Part shown: piece by piece, positions 1 through 11,723 of the stretch
Layout: each line of letters starts with the position of its first letter
How positions within the stretch are numbered: position 1 is the first letter of the stretch
Assembly: GCF_003194585.1 (NCBI RefSeq)
Contig: NZ_QHKZ01000003.1
Location: 558,001 to 622,000 of the forward strand
DNA length: 64,000 nucleotides
Direction: 5' to 3'
Origin: Nocardioides daejeonensis
GTDB taxonomy: Bacteria; Actinomycetota; Actinomycetes; Propionibacteriales; Nocardioidaceae
Translations under genes and position numbers: made by a program
Notes under the pieces: generated by a model
Told to the model about the DNA's origin: nothing
The model's input: only the letters and a program-made list of their open reading frames with translations
Databases searched by the model: none

Positions 1-58
1 CGCAAACGCTCAGCGCAGGACTCGGACAGGGCAGAGCGCTCGGAAAGCGCCCCGCTAC

Positions 59-140
59 TTTCGCGCACTCAACGCATCGTTCGCGCGCACTCAACGCATC
101 ATTCGCGCGTACTCGACGTGTCGTTCGCGCGCACTCGGCC
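59..140. repeat. 22-bp tandem repeat, four units
   Basis: Four head-to-tail units of about 22 bases begin near 60, 80, 102 and 124. Each starts TTCGCGCG(C/T)ACTC; the first is shortened to 20 bases and the last is cut off by the end of the neighbouring gene. Units 1 and 2 share ACTCAACGCATC, while unit 3 has drifted. The array abuts the stop codon of the hydrolase gene that ends at 142. Its function is unknown. The bases to its left (1-58) hold no gene that I can support. Confidence 0.7.
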
Positions 141-141
141 G

Positions 142-1209
142 CTAGGGGGTGGGAGTGAAGACGATCCCGTCCGGGTTGTCCACCTGGGTGGCGAGGCCGC
201 GGGCGACCAGCACCTCGAGGTGGGCCTTGGTCTCCATCGCGGCCATCCCCTGACTGAACATGTCGAGCTCGGAGAAGCTGCGTTCGTGCCGCGTCCACCC
301 GAGGTCCTTGGCGACCACCAGCGAGGTCGCCGAGCCACGCTCCAGCAGGGACTTCAGACAGAGATCGAGACGCTCCTCGTGGTGCGCCAGGAGCTCGTCG
401 ACCCGTGCATAGGCGGACGGCGCCACCGGCCCGTGAGCCGGCAGCACGCGGAGGTCGGGAAGCGAGCGCACCTTCGCCAGCGACGCCATGAACTGGCTGA
501 GCGGCTGGTCGGCCGGCGGCACCGTGAAGCCGATCGAGGGCGTGATCGTCGGAAGCACGTGGTCACCGGAGAAGAGCACCCCTTCGGAGCGGTCGGCGTA
601 GACGTAGTGCCCCGGCGTGTGCCCCGGCGTGTGCACGGCGTCGAGCGTCCTGGTTCCGACCTCGAAGGTCCGGTCCCTCTCGATCCACAGGTCCGGCAGC
701 GCCCACTGCACCGGATCCGGCAGCTCGCCGTCGCTGCCGGCCGCCCATGCCTCGGCGATCTCCTGAGCGCCCGCGGTCCGCAGGACAGCAGCGAAGGGAC
801 TCTCGGTCAGCTCGTCGACATTGAGCAGCAGTTCGAGCGCCGGTCGCTCTTCGACACCCAGCGCGACCTCGGCGCCGAACTCGGCGCCGAGCACCGCCGC
901 CATCGTGTAGTGGTCGCGGTGCACGTGCGTGACCAGGAAGCGCCTGATGTCGCCGAACCCGGAGCCGATCGAGCGGAGCGACCGATCGAGGATCTCGCGG
1001 GCGACCGGGATCGACCACCCACCGTCGACGAGCGTCAGGCCGTCATCGCTCTCGATCACATAGACGTTGACTGCCTTCAGCGCGTCCATCGGCAGCGGCA
1101 ACGGCACCCGGTAGATCCCGTCGGCGACCTTCCAGGCGCCCTCGTCGGCCCAGTGCCGCCCGGAGTCCGGAGAGATCGCGTGGCCGGTCGCCACCCCGCC
1201 CTTGCTCAT
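142..1209 (-). CDS. MBL-fold metallo-hydrolase
   Basis: A 355-residue metallo-beta-lactamase-fold hydrolase. The metal-binding motif HVHRDHY lies near residue 118, and a second metal ligand region HTPGHTPGH is followed by the FSGDHVLP strand. The layout resembles the large MBL family of glyoxalase II-like and thioesterase-like enzymes, with a C-terminal helical/winged region (PAHGPV, then ELLAHHEERLD) typical of LACTB2-like proteins. The substrate cannot be read from the sequence. Its ATG overlaps the nitroreductase stop by four bases (ATGA), so the two genes are translationally coupled and probably act in one pathway controlled by the divergent IclR gene. Confidence 0.85.
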   Translation of the reverse strand: MSKGGVATGHAISPDSGRHWADEGAWKVADGIYRVPLPLPMDALKAVNVYVIESDDGLTLVDGGWSIPVAREILDRSLRSIGSGFGDIRRFLVTHVHRDHYTMAAVLGAEFGAEVALGVEERPALELLLNVDELTESPFAAVLRTAGAQEIAEAWAAGSDGELPDPVQWALPDLWIERDRTFEVGTRTLDAVHTPGHTPGHYVYADRSEGVLFSGDHVLPTITPSIGFTVPPADQPLSQFMASLAKVRSLPDLRVLPAHGPVAPSAYARVDELLAHHEERLDLCLKSLLERGSATSLVVAKDLGWTRHERSFSELDMFSQGMAAMETKAHLEVLVARGLATQVDNPDGIVFTPTP

Positions 1210-1886
1210 CGGCCCTCACCCGCCACGTCGGAGACGAAGGTGACCGCGTCGGTCACCTCGGCCCGCTCCGTGCGGAAAGAGTTCGCCGGATGCTCCGGGT
1301 CGGCGTACCCGAGGGAGACGCCGCAGACCACCTGACGATCCTCGGGCAGGCCGAGGAACTCCCTGAGGTGACTGGAGTAGAAGGCCAGCGCAGCCTGCGG
1401 AACCGTCGCCAAGCCAGCGTCGTGCGCCGCATTGACGAGGTTGGCGACATAGCCGCCGCAGTCGATCGCGCCGTACACGCCGAGATCGCGGTCGGTCGTG
1501 ATGATCGCGGCGTGCGGAGCGCCGAAGAAGGAGAAGTTCTTCAGAATCTGCAGGTCACGAGCCGGGCGGTCCGAACGCTCGATGCCGAGGCTGGCGTAGA
1601 GCGCGTAGCCGGCGGTACGCCGCCGCTCGTCGTAGGCACCGTGGTAGCCGGCGGGGATCGGGAAGTCGGTGTCGAGCGGCGCAGAGGTGGCGGCCTCGGT
1701 AAGCACCTTCGCCAACTGCGCGAGCGCCTCGCCGCTGACCAGGTGGGTGTGCCACGGCTGGGTGTTGCACCACGACGGGGTCCGCTGAGCCAGCGTCAGC
1801 ACGGAGCGCAGCGTCTCCTCCGGCACCGGGTCGGGCCGGAACCCACGACAGCTCCAGCGCTCCTTGAGCACGGTCTCGAGTTCCAT
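1206..1886 (-). CDS. Nitroreductase family protein
   Basis: A 226-residue FMN-dependent nitroreductase-family oxidoreductase. The N-terminal RWSCRGF segment and the downstream RTPSWCNTQPWH loop are the usual FMN phosphate and isoalloxazine contacts, and the C-terminal CGVSLGYAD strand is also typical. The ATG at 1886 is preferred over an upstream in-frame start because AGGAGGG lies just ahead of it. It is the first gene of a two-gene unit with the MBL hydrolase. It could reduce nitro groups, quinones or an enone; the sequence does not discriminate. The 164 bases up to the divergent IclR gene must hold both promoters. Confidence 0.88.
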   Translation of the reverse strand: MELETVLKERWSCRGFRPDPVPEETLRSVLTLAQRTPSWCNTQPWHTHLVSGEALAQLAKVLTEAATSAPLDTDFPIPAGYHGAYDERRRTAGYALYASLGIERSDRPARDLQILKNFSFFGAPHAAIITTDRDLGVYGAIDCGGYVANLVNAAHDAGLATVPQAALAFYSSHLREFLGLPEDRQVVCGVSLGYADPEHPANSFRTERAEVTDAVTFVSDVAGEGR

Positions 1887-2050
1887 GTCGCCCTCCTGGA
1901 CAGTGAGTTGTTGCAGATTCCCAGTATGGCGACCGCCCGGCGACGACGGCGCACCACTCCCGGTCGACAGGCGGAGCAGGAACCACACCGTGGCACCACG
2001 AGCCGCCGAGCGCGAGGCGCTGCCACGTCCTCCACGTGAGAAAGTGAGTC

Positions 2051-2824
2051 ATGAGCCAGGTCCCGGCCGCCACCCGCGCCCTTCGCGTGCTGCGCTACCT
2101 GGCGACCCAGCCCGGGCCGGTGCCGCTGGAGCGGATCGCCCGCGATTGCGACCTGCCTCGCTCCTCGGCCTACCACCTCCTCAACGTGATGGCCGCCGAA
2201 GGCTTCGTCAGCCATCTCCCGGACGAGAGGCGCTACGGGCTCGGCGTGGCCGCCTTCGAGGTCGGCTCCGGCTACAGCCGCCAGGAGCCGCTGGCCCGGA
2301 TCGCCCGCCGCCCCTTGGCCGAGCTGGTCGACCGCACCGGCCACAACGCCCACCTCGCGGTGCTGCACGGGCGTGACGTCCTCTACGTCCTGGAGGAGCG
2401 CGCACCCGGTCGCCCGCCGCTGGTCACCGATGTCGGCGTCCGCCTTCCTGCTCATCTGACCGCGAGCGGTCGGGCGATCCTGGCCGGGCTCCCCGCCGCG
2501 CAGGTGCGGGCACTGCATCCGGACCGAGCCAGCTTCGTCGACCGTCACGGCGCCGGGCCTACCAGCCTGAGTGCACTGCGGACCCTGCTGAGCGAGACGC
2601 GCCAGCGCGGCCACGCGGCCGAGGACGGCGAGGTGACTCCCGGCTTCGCCAGTGTCGCGGCAGCCGTGGTCGACCACAACGGCTATCCGGTGGCGGGGGT
2701 GGCACTCACCTTCCCCAGCCCGGCCGCCGAGCTCCGCTTCGCCGACGAGGTACGCCGCACCGCGCGTCTCATATCCGGTCGCGTCTCTGGACGGATCGGG
2801 TCATCTGACCCAGAATCAGCGTGA
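2051..2824 (+). CDS. IclR-family transcriptional regulator
   Basis: A 257-residue IclR-type regulator. The N-terminal winged helix-turn-helix spans roughly residues 5-65 (ALRVLRYLA, then LERIARDCDLPRSSAYHLL). It is followed by the GAF-like effector domain with the conserved LTASGRAILAGL segment and the PGFASVAAAV motif near residue 200. IclR proteins usually control an adjacent catabolic operon in response to a small carboxylic effector. The divergent hydrolase/nitroreductase pair is the obvious target, though no clear palindrome was found in the shared upstream region. Confidence 0.9.
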   Translation: MSQVPAATRALRVLRYLATQPGPVPLERIARDCDLPRSSAYHLLNVMAAEGFVSHLPDERRYGLGVAAFEVGSGYSRQEPLARIARRPLAELVDRTGHNAHLAVLHGRDVLYVLEERAPGRPPLVTDVGVRLPAHLTASGRAILAGLPAAQVRALHPDRASFVDRHGAGPTSLSALRTLLSETRQRGHAAEDGEVTPGFASVAAAVVDHNGYPVAGVALTFPSPAAELRFADEVRRTARLISGRVSGRIGSSDPESA

Positions 2825-2854
2825 CCCAGGTCTCCCCTACTCGTTGAGGCAACC

Positions 2855-5314
2855 ATGAGAAGCAGTTCTTCGGTTCGACTCGTGCTCACCTCGACTGTCG
2901 CAGTCGCCCTCGTCGGCGCCGCAGTCGTCCTTCCTGACTTCTCCTTCAGCCGCACCGAGTCGGTGCGGTCGCTCTATCAGGCGACCAGCGAGCAGTCGAT
3001 CGCCCTGGCCCTGGCCGACGACGGCCACAACCACCGCCACGACGATCCGACGACCAAGAACACGATCACTCGTGCCGGCCTCGAGCCCGGCACGGAGGAC
3101 CCGACGACCGCCGTGCAGGCGCGTCGCAACACCAACTACGTCGCCTCCCAGCGCAAGCTCCCGGACCCGAAGCTCAAGCGCGTCGACCTGCAGCCGGCCC
3201 GGCGCAAGGTGCCGCAGAACCGCTACGCCGTCGCCGGCGGCTGCTACTCGGTGGCCGGCACGCCGGTCTGGTTCCAGCCGACCGACCTGGGCGTCAACCT
3301 CCTCTACTCCAAGCAGCGCACCTTCCTCACCGGCGGCAAGGGCACCGCGAACTGGGCCGCGCAACCGTCCACCGCCGGCGAGTGGGTGACCCGCACCGTT
3401 GGCAAGAAGTTCACCTTCCAGCTCGGCGACGGCAGCTGGCTGACCAAGGCCGGCCCCGGGTTCGCGACCGGCTCGACCCCGACCAAGTTCAAGCTGCGGC
3501 GCACCAAGGGCTGCGCGGCGTACCCGGAGGCGCAGGTCAACGTCACCGGCAACCCGCACGCCGGCATCACCGACTTCCAGGAGGTCCGGGGGTACGTCGA
3601 CCCGCACGTGCACGGCATGGCCTTCGAGTTCCTCGGCGGCAACATCCACTGCGGAAAGCCCTGGGACAAGTACGGCGCGCCGTACGCCCTGCAGGACTGC
3701 AAGGATCACAAGCTCACCGACGGCAAGGGCGCGCTCCTGGAGTCGGTGCTCTCCGGCAAGATGAGCCACGACCCGGCGGGCTGGCCCAAGCTCACCGACT
3801 GGCCGGCACCGGAGTCGCTCACCCACGAGGGCACCTACTACAAGTGGCTGGAGCGCTCTTGGCGCGGCGGGCAGCGCGTCTTCGTCAACCTGCTCGTCGA
3901 GAACGGCAAGCTCTGCCAGATCTATCCGTCGAAGCGCAACTCCTGCGACGACATGGACTCCGCGCGTCTCCAGGCCCAGCGGATGCGCCAGATGGAGCGC
4001 TACATCGACGCGCAGTACGGCGGGCCGGGCAAGGGTTGGTACCGCATCGTCACCGACCCGTTCCAGGCGCGGAAGGTGATCAACCAGGGCAAGCTCGCCG
4101 TGATCATGGGTATCGAGGTGAGCATCCCCTTCGGCTGCACCATGAAGCTCGACATCCCGCAGTGCAACAAGGCATCCATCACCCGGCAGCTCAATGAGCT
4201 GCACAAGATCGGCGTGCGTCAGTGGGAGCTGGTGAACAAGTTCGACAACGCGCTTGCCGGCGTCGCCGGTGACGAGGGCGCGGTCGGCCCCCTGGTCAAC
4301 GTGGCGAACTTCTTGGAGACCGGCTCGTTCTGGGCGATGAAGCACTGCGAGCCGAGCGACGGCGAGTCCGCCGACAAGACGCAGCTGGCGTTCCCCGACA
4401 TCGCCGGCTCGCAGCAGGACGCACTCTTCGGCGCGGTCGCCGACATCGCCTTCGGCCTGAAGCTGCCGATCGCGCTGCCGATCTATGGACGGCCGATGCA
4501 CTGCAACCGGCGCGGCCTGACCGACCTGGGCGAGTACGTCCTCGAGCTGCTGCGTGACAAGCACAGCCTGATCGACCCCGACCACATGAGCGTCAAGGCG
4601 CGACAGTCGACCCTCGACCTGATGGACGAGTGGAAGTACTCCGGCGTCGTCTCCAGCCACTCGTGGTCCACCCCCGACGCCTACCCGCGGATCTACAAGC
4701 TCGGCGGCTTCATCGCCCCGATGGCCGGCGACTCCACCGGCTTCGTGCAGAAGTGGAAGCGGCACCTCGGCTGGGCTGACAAGCGCTACTACTTCGGCTT
4801 CGGCTACGGCGCCGACATCAACGGCCTGGCCCAGCAGGGCATGCCGCGCGGCGCCGACGCCAAGAACAAGGTGACCTACCCGATCCGCGGCCTCAACGGC
4901 GTGAAGATCAACAAGCAGCGCAGCGGCGAGCGGGTGTACGACGTCAACGTCGACGGCGTCGCGCACTACGGCCTCTACCCCGACTGGATCCAAGACCTGG
5001 TCAACCTCGGCGGCGGCCAGGCGATCCAGAAGGACCTGGGCCGCGGGGCGGAGGCCTACCTGCAGACCTGGGAGCGCGCCTACGGCCTCCGCGCCGACTC
5101 CTGCCGCAACGCCAACCTCCGCAAGAGCGTGGCGAAGGTGGGCAAGCTGGTGAAGCGCGGCATGACCACCCGCAAGGTGATGAAGAAGGTCGGCCAGCCC
5201 TACCAGCGCTTGGGCAACGCCTACGTGCTCTGCGCCTGGCACGGCGGCAAGTCGGTGAAGATGAAGGTCACCTTCACCAACAAGGGCAAGGTCTCCGCCG
5301 TACGCCGCGCCTGA
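2855..5314 (+). CDS. Secreted metallohydrolase-like protein (M19/amidohydrolase-type barrel)
   Basis: An 819-residue exported protein with an N-terminal hydrophobic signal (residues about 8-28) after a short basic start. The middle carries a metal-site-like HVHG motif (YVDPHVHG, near residue 252), an MGIEVSIPFGC segment near 418, and LIDPDHMS followed by VVSSHSW. This order of His/Asp/Glu motifs suggests a TIM-barrel metallohydrolase related to membrane dipeptidases (M19). The last 60 residues (GMTTRKVMKKVGQP, then VTFTNKGKV) look like a small SmpA/BLIP-type beta domain. Family members in actinobacteria are mostly annotated only as hypothetical. Secretion is well supported; the reaction is not. 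Confidence 0.6.
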   Translation: MRSSSSVRLVLTSTVAVALVGAAVVLPDFSFSRTESVRSLYQATSEQSIALALADDGHNHRHDDPTTKNTITRAGLEPGTEDPTTAVQARRNTNYVASQRKLPDPKLKRVDLQPARRKVPQNRYAVAGGCYSVAGTPVWFQPTDLGVNLLYSKQRTFLTGGKGTANWAAQPSTAGEWVTRTVGKKFTFQLGDGSWLTKAGPGFATGSTPTKFKLRRTKGCAAYPEAQVNVTGNPHAGITDFQEVRGYVDPHVHGMAFEFLGGNIHCGKPWDKYGAPYALQDCKDHKLTDGKGALLESVLSGKMSHDPAGWPKLTDWPAPESLTHEGTYYKWLERSWRGGQRVFVNLLVENGKLCQIYPSKRNSCDDMDSARLQAQRMRQMERYIDAQYGGPGKGWYRIVTDPFQARKVINQGKLAVIMGIEVSIPFGCTMKLDIPQCNKASITRQLNELHKIGVRQWELVNKFDNALAGVAGDEGAVGPLVNVANFLETGSFWAMKHCEPSDGESADKTQLAFPDIAGSQQDALFGAVADIAFGLKLPIALPIYGRPMHCNRRGLTDLGEYVLELLRDKHSLIDPDHMSVKARQSTLDLMDEWKYSGVVSSHSWSTPDAYPRIYKLGGFIAPMAGDSTGFVQKWKRHLGWADKRYYFGFGYGADINGLAQQGMPRGADAKNKVTYPIRGLNGVKINKQRSGERVYDVNVDGVAHYGLYPDWIQDLVNLGGGQAIQKDLGRGAEAYLQTWERAYGLRADSCRNANLRKSVAKVGKLVKRGMTTRKVMKKVGQPYQRLGNAYVLCAWHGGKSVKMKVTFTNKGKVSAVRRA

Positions 5315-5318
5315 CCAG

Positions 5319-5396
5319 CGGTCGAGACCCGGCGGTCGGGCCTGCGCCGTCCTGATCCTGTGGAAGGGTCGAGACCCAGCGGCTCAGGGCTCGACC
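5319..5396. repeat. REP-like GC-rich inverted repeat between convergent genes
   Basis: The spacer between two convergent genes contains GGTCGAGACCC at about 5322 and again at 5367, and CTCGACC at 5390-5396. GGTCGAG (5367-5373) and CTCGACC can form a hairpin that reaches into the last codons of the exporter gene. The GGTCGAGACC core matches the REP-like elements in the nuo region of this window. It may serve as a bidirectional terminator. Confidence 0.45.
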
Positions 5397-6352
5397 GGAG
5401 CGGGTTCGTCGGGCCTCTCCACCCGCGGTCGCTCAACGCTGATCACCACGGCGACGGCGACCACGATCAGGAGGCCGCCGACGAGCATCGCGCCGGTCAC
5501 CACCTCGTCGAGGATGAGAGCGCCCAGCGCGACAGCCACCACCGGGTTGACGTAGGCATACGTCGCCACCAGCGAGATCGGCGCATTGGCGAGCAGCCAC
5601 ACGTAGGCGGTGTAGCCGACCATCGACCCGAAGACCACGAGGTAGACCCAGGCGACCCAGGCCTGCGTGGGGTGGCCCGTGAACCCGGCACGCTCACCGC
5701 GCAGGAAGCCGAACAGCAGCAGGATCACGCCACCGGTCCACATCTCGTGCACCGTCGCGACCAGCGGATCCGTCGGCATGGTGAGGCGCGGCTGGTACCA
5801 CGACCCGAAGGCCCAGAAGGTCGCCGCCATGAGCACCAGCAACGTCGCCACCAACGGCACCCGGTTCTGCTCGGAGGAGTTGCTGGTGAGCACCAGGAAC
5901 GCGACCCCGACCAGGCCGATCAGCACCCCCAGCACCGACCAACGGCCCGGACGATCGCCGGTTGCCGCACGGAAGACCATGATGGTCAACGGCGCCGTCG
6001 CCACGAGCAGCGCGGTCAGCCCCGACGGCGCCCCCTTGCTCTCACCCAGGGCGACCACACCGTTCCCCAGCACCGGCAGCATCAGTCCCAGGAACCCACA
6101 GCCAAGCAGCTCCGCGCGGCTGACACGAAGCGCCCCGAAGCCCTTGCGCAGCCCCAACACCAGCGCCAGCAGTGCAGCCGCGCAGAGGAACCGCGCGCCC
6201 ATCCCGAGCATCGGCGGGACGTCTTCCACCACCACACGGATGCCCAGGTACGTCGAGCCCCAGATCACATAGACGAGAAGCAGCGCGACCGCGATCGCCG
6301 CGACCGAGGCGGTACGTCGCGGGGCAGTCGTCGGCTCGATAGTGGCGGTCAC
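5384..6352 (-). CDS. EamA/DMT-family transporter
   Basis: A membrane protein of about 322 residues with ten hydrophobic segments in two EamA repeats; the first begins VYVIWGSTYLGIRV and the second AATFWAFGSWY. This is the drug/metabolite transporter superfamily, usually exporters of amino acids or small metabolites. The GTG at 6352 is chosen because it leads directly to the first membrane segment; an in-frame extension to 6490 would add 46 residues of low-complexity sequence with no family match. The cargo cannot be assigned. The gene converges on the secreted hydrolase gene and diverges from the Fe-S oxidoreductase gene. Confidence 0.82.
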   Translation of the reverse strand: MTATIEPTTAPRRTASVAAIAVALLLVYVIWGSTYLGIRVVVEDVPPMLGMGARFLCAAALLALVLGLRKGFGALRVSRAELLGCGFLGLMLPVLGNGVVALGESKGAPSGLTALLVATAPLTIMVFRAATGDRPGRWSVLGVLIGLVGVAFLVLTSNSSEQNRVPLVATLLVLMAATFWAFGSWYQPRLTMPTDPLVATVHEMWTGGVILLLFGFLRGERAGFTGHPTQAWVAWVYLVVFGSMVGYTAYVWLLANAPISLVATYAYVNPVVAVALGALILDEVVTGAMLVGGLLIVVAVAVVISVERPRVERPDEPAPVEP

Positions 6353-6464
6353 CGGCCCATTCTGGTGGTCACGAGATCCTGCCGCACGGCGTTTTCCGGC
6401 CAGCTTGCGTCGATCCCCCGCCGAAGTCGTGATGCCGACTTCCCCGGCCGCAGCAGAGGAAAAG

Positions 6465-6478
6465 TTACCAGTCGGTAA
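6465..6478. promoter_or_regulatory. Inverted repeat, possible TetR-type operator
   Basis: TTACC-AGTC-GGTAA lies in the divergent intergenic region between the exporter and the EtfD-like gene. Short TTACC/GGTAA palindromes are common TetR-family sites in actinobacteria. No regulator gene is adjacent, so the assignment is tentative. Confidence 0.4.
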
Positions 6479-6501
6479 GATAGAGGTCACCCTTGCCTTA
6501 C

Positions 6502-6531
6502 CTGACGGCTGACCGTTGGCCGGAATAGGCT
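6502..6531 (+). promoter_or_regulatory. Possible promoter of the EtfD-like gene
   Basis: CTGACG (6502-6507) and TAGGCT (6526-6531) are separated by 18 bases and stand about 40 bases upstream of the ATG at 6572. This fits a loose actinobacterial -35/-10 pair. It is a motif match only. Confidence 0.3.
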
Positions 6532-6571
6532 CGGTCGACGTATGTCTCCACCAGGCTCAGGAGCTTGATCC

Positions 6572-9841
<3,270 letters not shown>

Positions 9842-9855
9842 CCCGTCGCGTCTGA

Positions 9856-9901
9856 CAGCGCCGCTCTTCGGTGCCACCTGGTGGCATCAGGAGCGGCGCT
9901 G
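9856..9901. terminator. Strong hairpin terminator after the EtfD-like gene
   Basis: AGCGCCGCTC (9857-9866) pairs perfectly with GAGCGGCGCT (9891-9900), with an additional inner TGCCAC/GTGGCA stem. It begins 15 bases after the stop codon. There is no clear T-run, as is usual in GC-rich actinobacteria. The remaining bases to 10057 show nothing else except a ribosome binding site. Confidence 0.75.
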
Positions 9902-10057
9902 TTGCGTGTGGCCTCCCGCACAACACCTGCTGGTCTCCCCGATATGAGGGAGATCTGCATCCCTGGTCTGCACCAGTGATGTGACACAGCCCATGATGCG
10001 TGACATCCGGCGGTCGCCGTCGTTGAAGCAGCAGCGAAGCACCCGGGAGGAGCAGTC

Positions 10058-10420
10058 ATGGAGTTGATCGGCATCGAGATGAGCGAGTTCACTCGCCGCG
10101 CCCGCTCGATCCTGCTCAACCACTCCGACCTGGCTCTCGACCGCGGCCTGGAGCCCGGGGAGCGGGTCGTCCTGTGGGACGCCCTCTCCGGCGACTACCA
10201 CTCCGGCACGGTTGCCGACATCGACTTCAGCCTCGAGGACACCCACTACCGCTTCGAGATCGGCATCCGTCTCCCCGAGGATCTCGCCCTCGACCGGATC
10301 ACCGGCATGCCCTCCTCCTCCAGGGGTCTCGGCACCCGCGAGGTCTTCGCACTGCTCCAGCAGCTCCGCGCCGACGCCCCCGGCCTGGTCCACCTCCACA
10401 ACCAGGCCCTCGAGCGCTAG
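10058..10420 (+). CDS. Conserved hypothetical protein, 120 aa
   Basis: A 120-residue soluble protein without a family I can name. GGGAGGAGCAGTC precedes the ATG, which is a strong ribosome binding site. The central part (RVVLWDALSGDYHSGTVADI) reads like a small beta-barrel or SH3-like fold, followed by a helical C-terminus (TREVFALLQQLR). There is no signal peptide or membrane segment. It stands alone, between a strong upstream terminator and a convergent intergenic repeat, so it is probably transcribed by itself. Confidence 0.7.
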   Translation: MELIGIEMSEFTRRARSILLNHSDLALDRGLEPGERVVLWDALSGDYHSGTVADIDFSLEDTHYRFEIGIRLPEDLALDRITGMPSSSRGLGTREVFALLQQLRADAPGLVHLHNQALER

Positions 10421-10435
10421 ACCGCCCCACCTGCC

Positions 10436-10506
10436 GGGGAAATTGCTTGCCTGGCGTGTGTAGCTACGGCCTACAAGCATCGGTTTCCCCGCCCGGGCGG
10501 GGAAAC
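10436..10506. repeat. Dispersed intergenic repeat, copy 1 (diverged)
   Basis: This lies between convergent genes. It contains a hairpin with TTGCTTG/CAAGC arms around the self-complementary GTAGCTAC, followed by a 22-base palindrome at 10484-10505 whose left arm is TTTCCCCGCCC. GGGGAAA at 10436-10442 could compete for the TTTCCCC arm. The core matches copies 2 and 3 at 23640 and 39554, with substitutions and a short insertion. A role as a bidirectional terminator is likely. Confidence 0.8.
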
Positions 10507-10521
10507 TGACCGAGGGAAGGG

Positions 10522-11043
10522 TCAGTCGCGAGTATCGGGCTTGACCCGGGCGGCGAGGAAGGCCTGAGTCAGGTGGCGCACCTCGTTGATGTCGCTGGAT
10601 CCCTGGGTCACCCGCACCACGCCGTCGCGGACCTTGGTCGCGCAGGTGGGCTGCGGAGCTCGTACGCAGCGCATCCCGTCCGTCACCTGCTCGCCACCGT
10701 CGAGCGCCGCGTCGAGGCGCTGGTGCGGCAGCCACTCGACGACGACGGTCGGCAGGCCGTCGCCGCGGCGGTCGTAGTGGGCGACGATGGTCCGGTTGCG
10801 TGCCTCGGGAGCGCGGTCGGGCTTCGTCAGCGCCATCCCGTCGACGGCATCGGGGAATCCGAAGCGCACCTCGTTCCCCCGCTCCGCGCCGACACGGCTC
10901 AGAAGGAAGAGGACGATCAGGAAGATCACGATCGCGACGCCGAGCAGGATCCAGCGCCGCCGCGTGTCGACGCCGGGTCCGGTCACGACGACCTCGTGGC
11001 CAATGTGCGCGGTCCCGCGGGAGTCAGGTGGCGGCGTACTCAC
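10522..11043 (-). CDS. Single-pass membrane protein, hypothetical
   Basis: A 173-residue protein with a cytoplasmic N-terminus of about 30 residues, one membrane segment (WILLGVAIVIFLIVLFLLS) and an extracytoplasmic domain of about 120 residues. The domain contains two cysteines (DGMRCVR and PTCATKVRDG) that could form a disulfide. The C-terminal SSDINEVRHLTQAFLAA helix is amphipathic. I do not recognise the family. It converges on the 120-residue gene and diverges from dcd. Confidence 0.72.
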   Translation of the reverse strand: MSTPPPDSRGTAHIGHEVVVTGPGVDTRRRWILLGVAIVIFLIVLFLLSRVGAERGNEVRFGFPDAVDGMALTKPDRAPEARNRTIVAHYDRRGDGLPTVVVEWLPHQRLDAALDGGEQVTDGMRCVRAPQPTCATKVRDGVVRVTQGSSDINEVRHLTQAFLAARVKPDTRD

Positions 11044-11147
11044 CGCACCAATCTAATCGACCGGCCCTCACGTGACGCTGCCACTCCGCGCCCGGCGGCG
11101 CAGAGGCTGATCGCTCACCACGTCACCGGGACCACTAGGCTGCCAGA

Positions 11148-11723
11148 ATGCTGCTCTCCGACCGCGACATCCTCGCCGAGATCGAGGCCCAACGGATCGC
11201 CATCGAGCCCTACGACCCTGCCATGGTGCAGCCGTCCAGCATCGACTTCCGGCTGGATCGCTTCTTCCGGGTCTTCGAGAACCACCGCTATCCGCACATC
11301 GACCCCGCGGCCGACCAGTCCGACCTGACCCGCATGGTGGAGCCGATGGGCGACGAGCCCTTCATCCTGCACCCGGGCGAGTTCGTGCTCGGCTCCACCT
11401 ACGAGGTCGTGACCCTGCCCGACGACATCGCTGCGCGGGTGGAGGGCAAGTCCTCCCTGGGCCGACTCGGCCTCCTCACGCATGCCACGGCGGGATTCGT
11501 CGACCCCGGCTTCAGCGGCCACGTGACGCTCGAGCTCGCCAACGTCGCCACCCTGCCGATCAAGCTCTACCCAGGCATGAAGGTCGGACAGCTCTGCTTC
11601 TTCCGGCTCTCGTCGCCGGCGCAGCACCCCTACGGCTCGGAGAAGTACGGCTCCCGCTACCAGGGCCAGCGCGGCCCCACGCCGTCGCGCTCCTTCCAGA
11701 ACTTCCACCGGACCGAGATCTGA
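11148..11723 (+). CDS. dcd: dCTP deaminase
   Basis: A 191-residue dCTP deaminase of the trimeric dUTPase fold. It has the [18 protein letters not shown]-terminal signature, the [12 protein letters not shown] nucleotide-binding motif with catalytic Glu downstream ([18 protein letters not shown]), and a C-terminal lid ([18 protein letters not shown]). It supplies dUMP for thymidylate synthesis. Actinobacterial homologues such as that of Mycobacterium tuberculosis perform both deamination and dUTP hydrolysis. Length and motifs are complete. Its TGA overlaps the ATG of the next gene by one base. Confidence 0.97.
   Translation: MLLSDRDILAEIEAQRIAIEPYDPAMVQPSSIDFRLDRFFRVFENHRYPHIDPAADQSDLTRMVEPMGDEPFILHPGEFVLGSTYEVVTLPDDIAARVEGKSSLGRLGLLTHATAGFVDPGFSGHVTLELANVATLPIKLYPGMKVGQLCFFRLSSPAQHPYGSEKYGSRYQGQRGPTPSRSFQNFHRTEI

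Noticed and set aside
2837..5242. 801-codon open frame antisense to the secreted hydrolase gene
   Set aside because: It is Val/Leu/Asp/Arg-rich low-information sequence, the usual shadow of a high-GC gene, while the plus strand has a signal peptide and conserved motifs.
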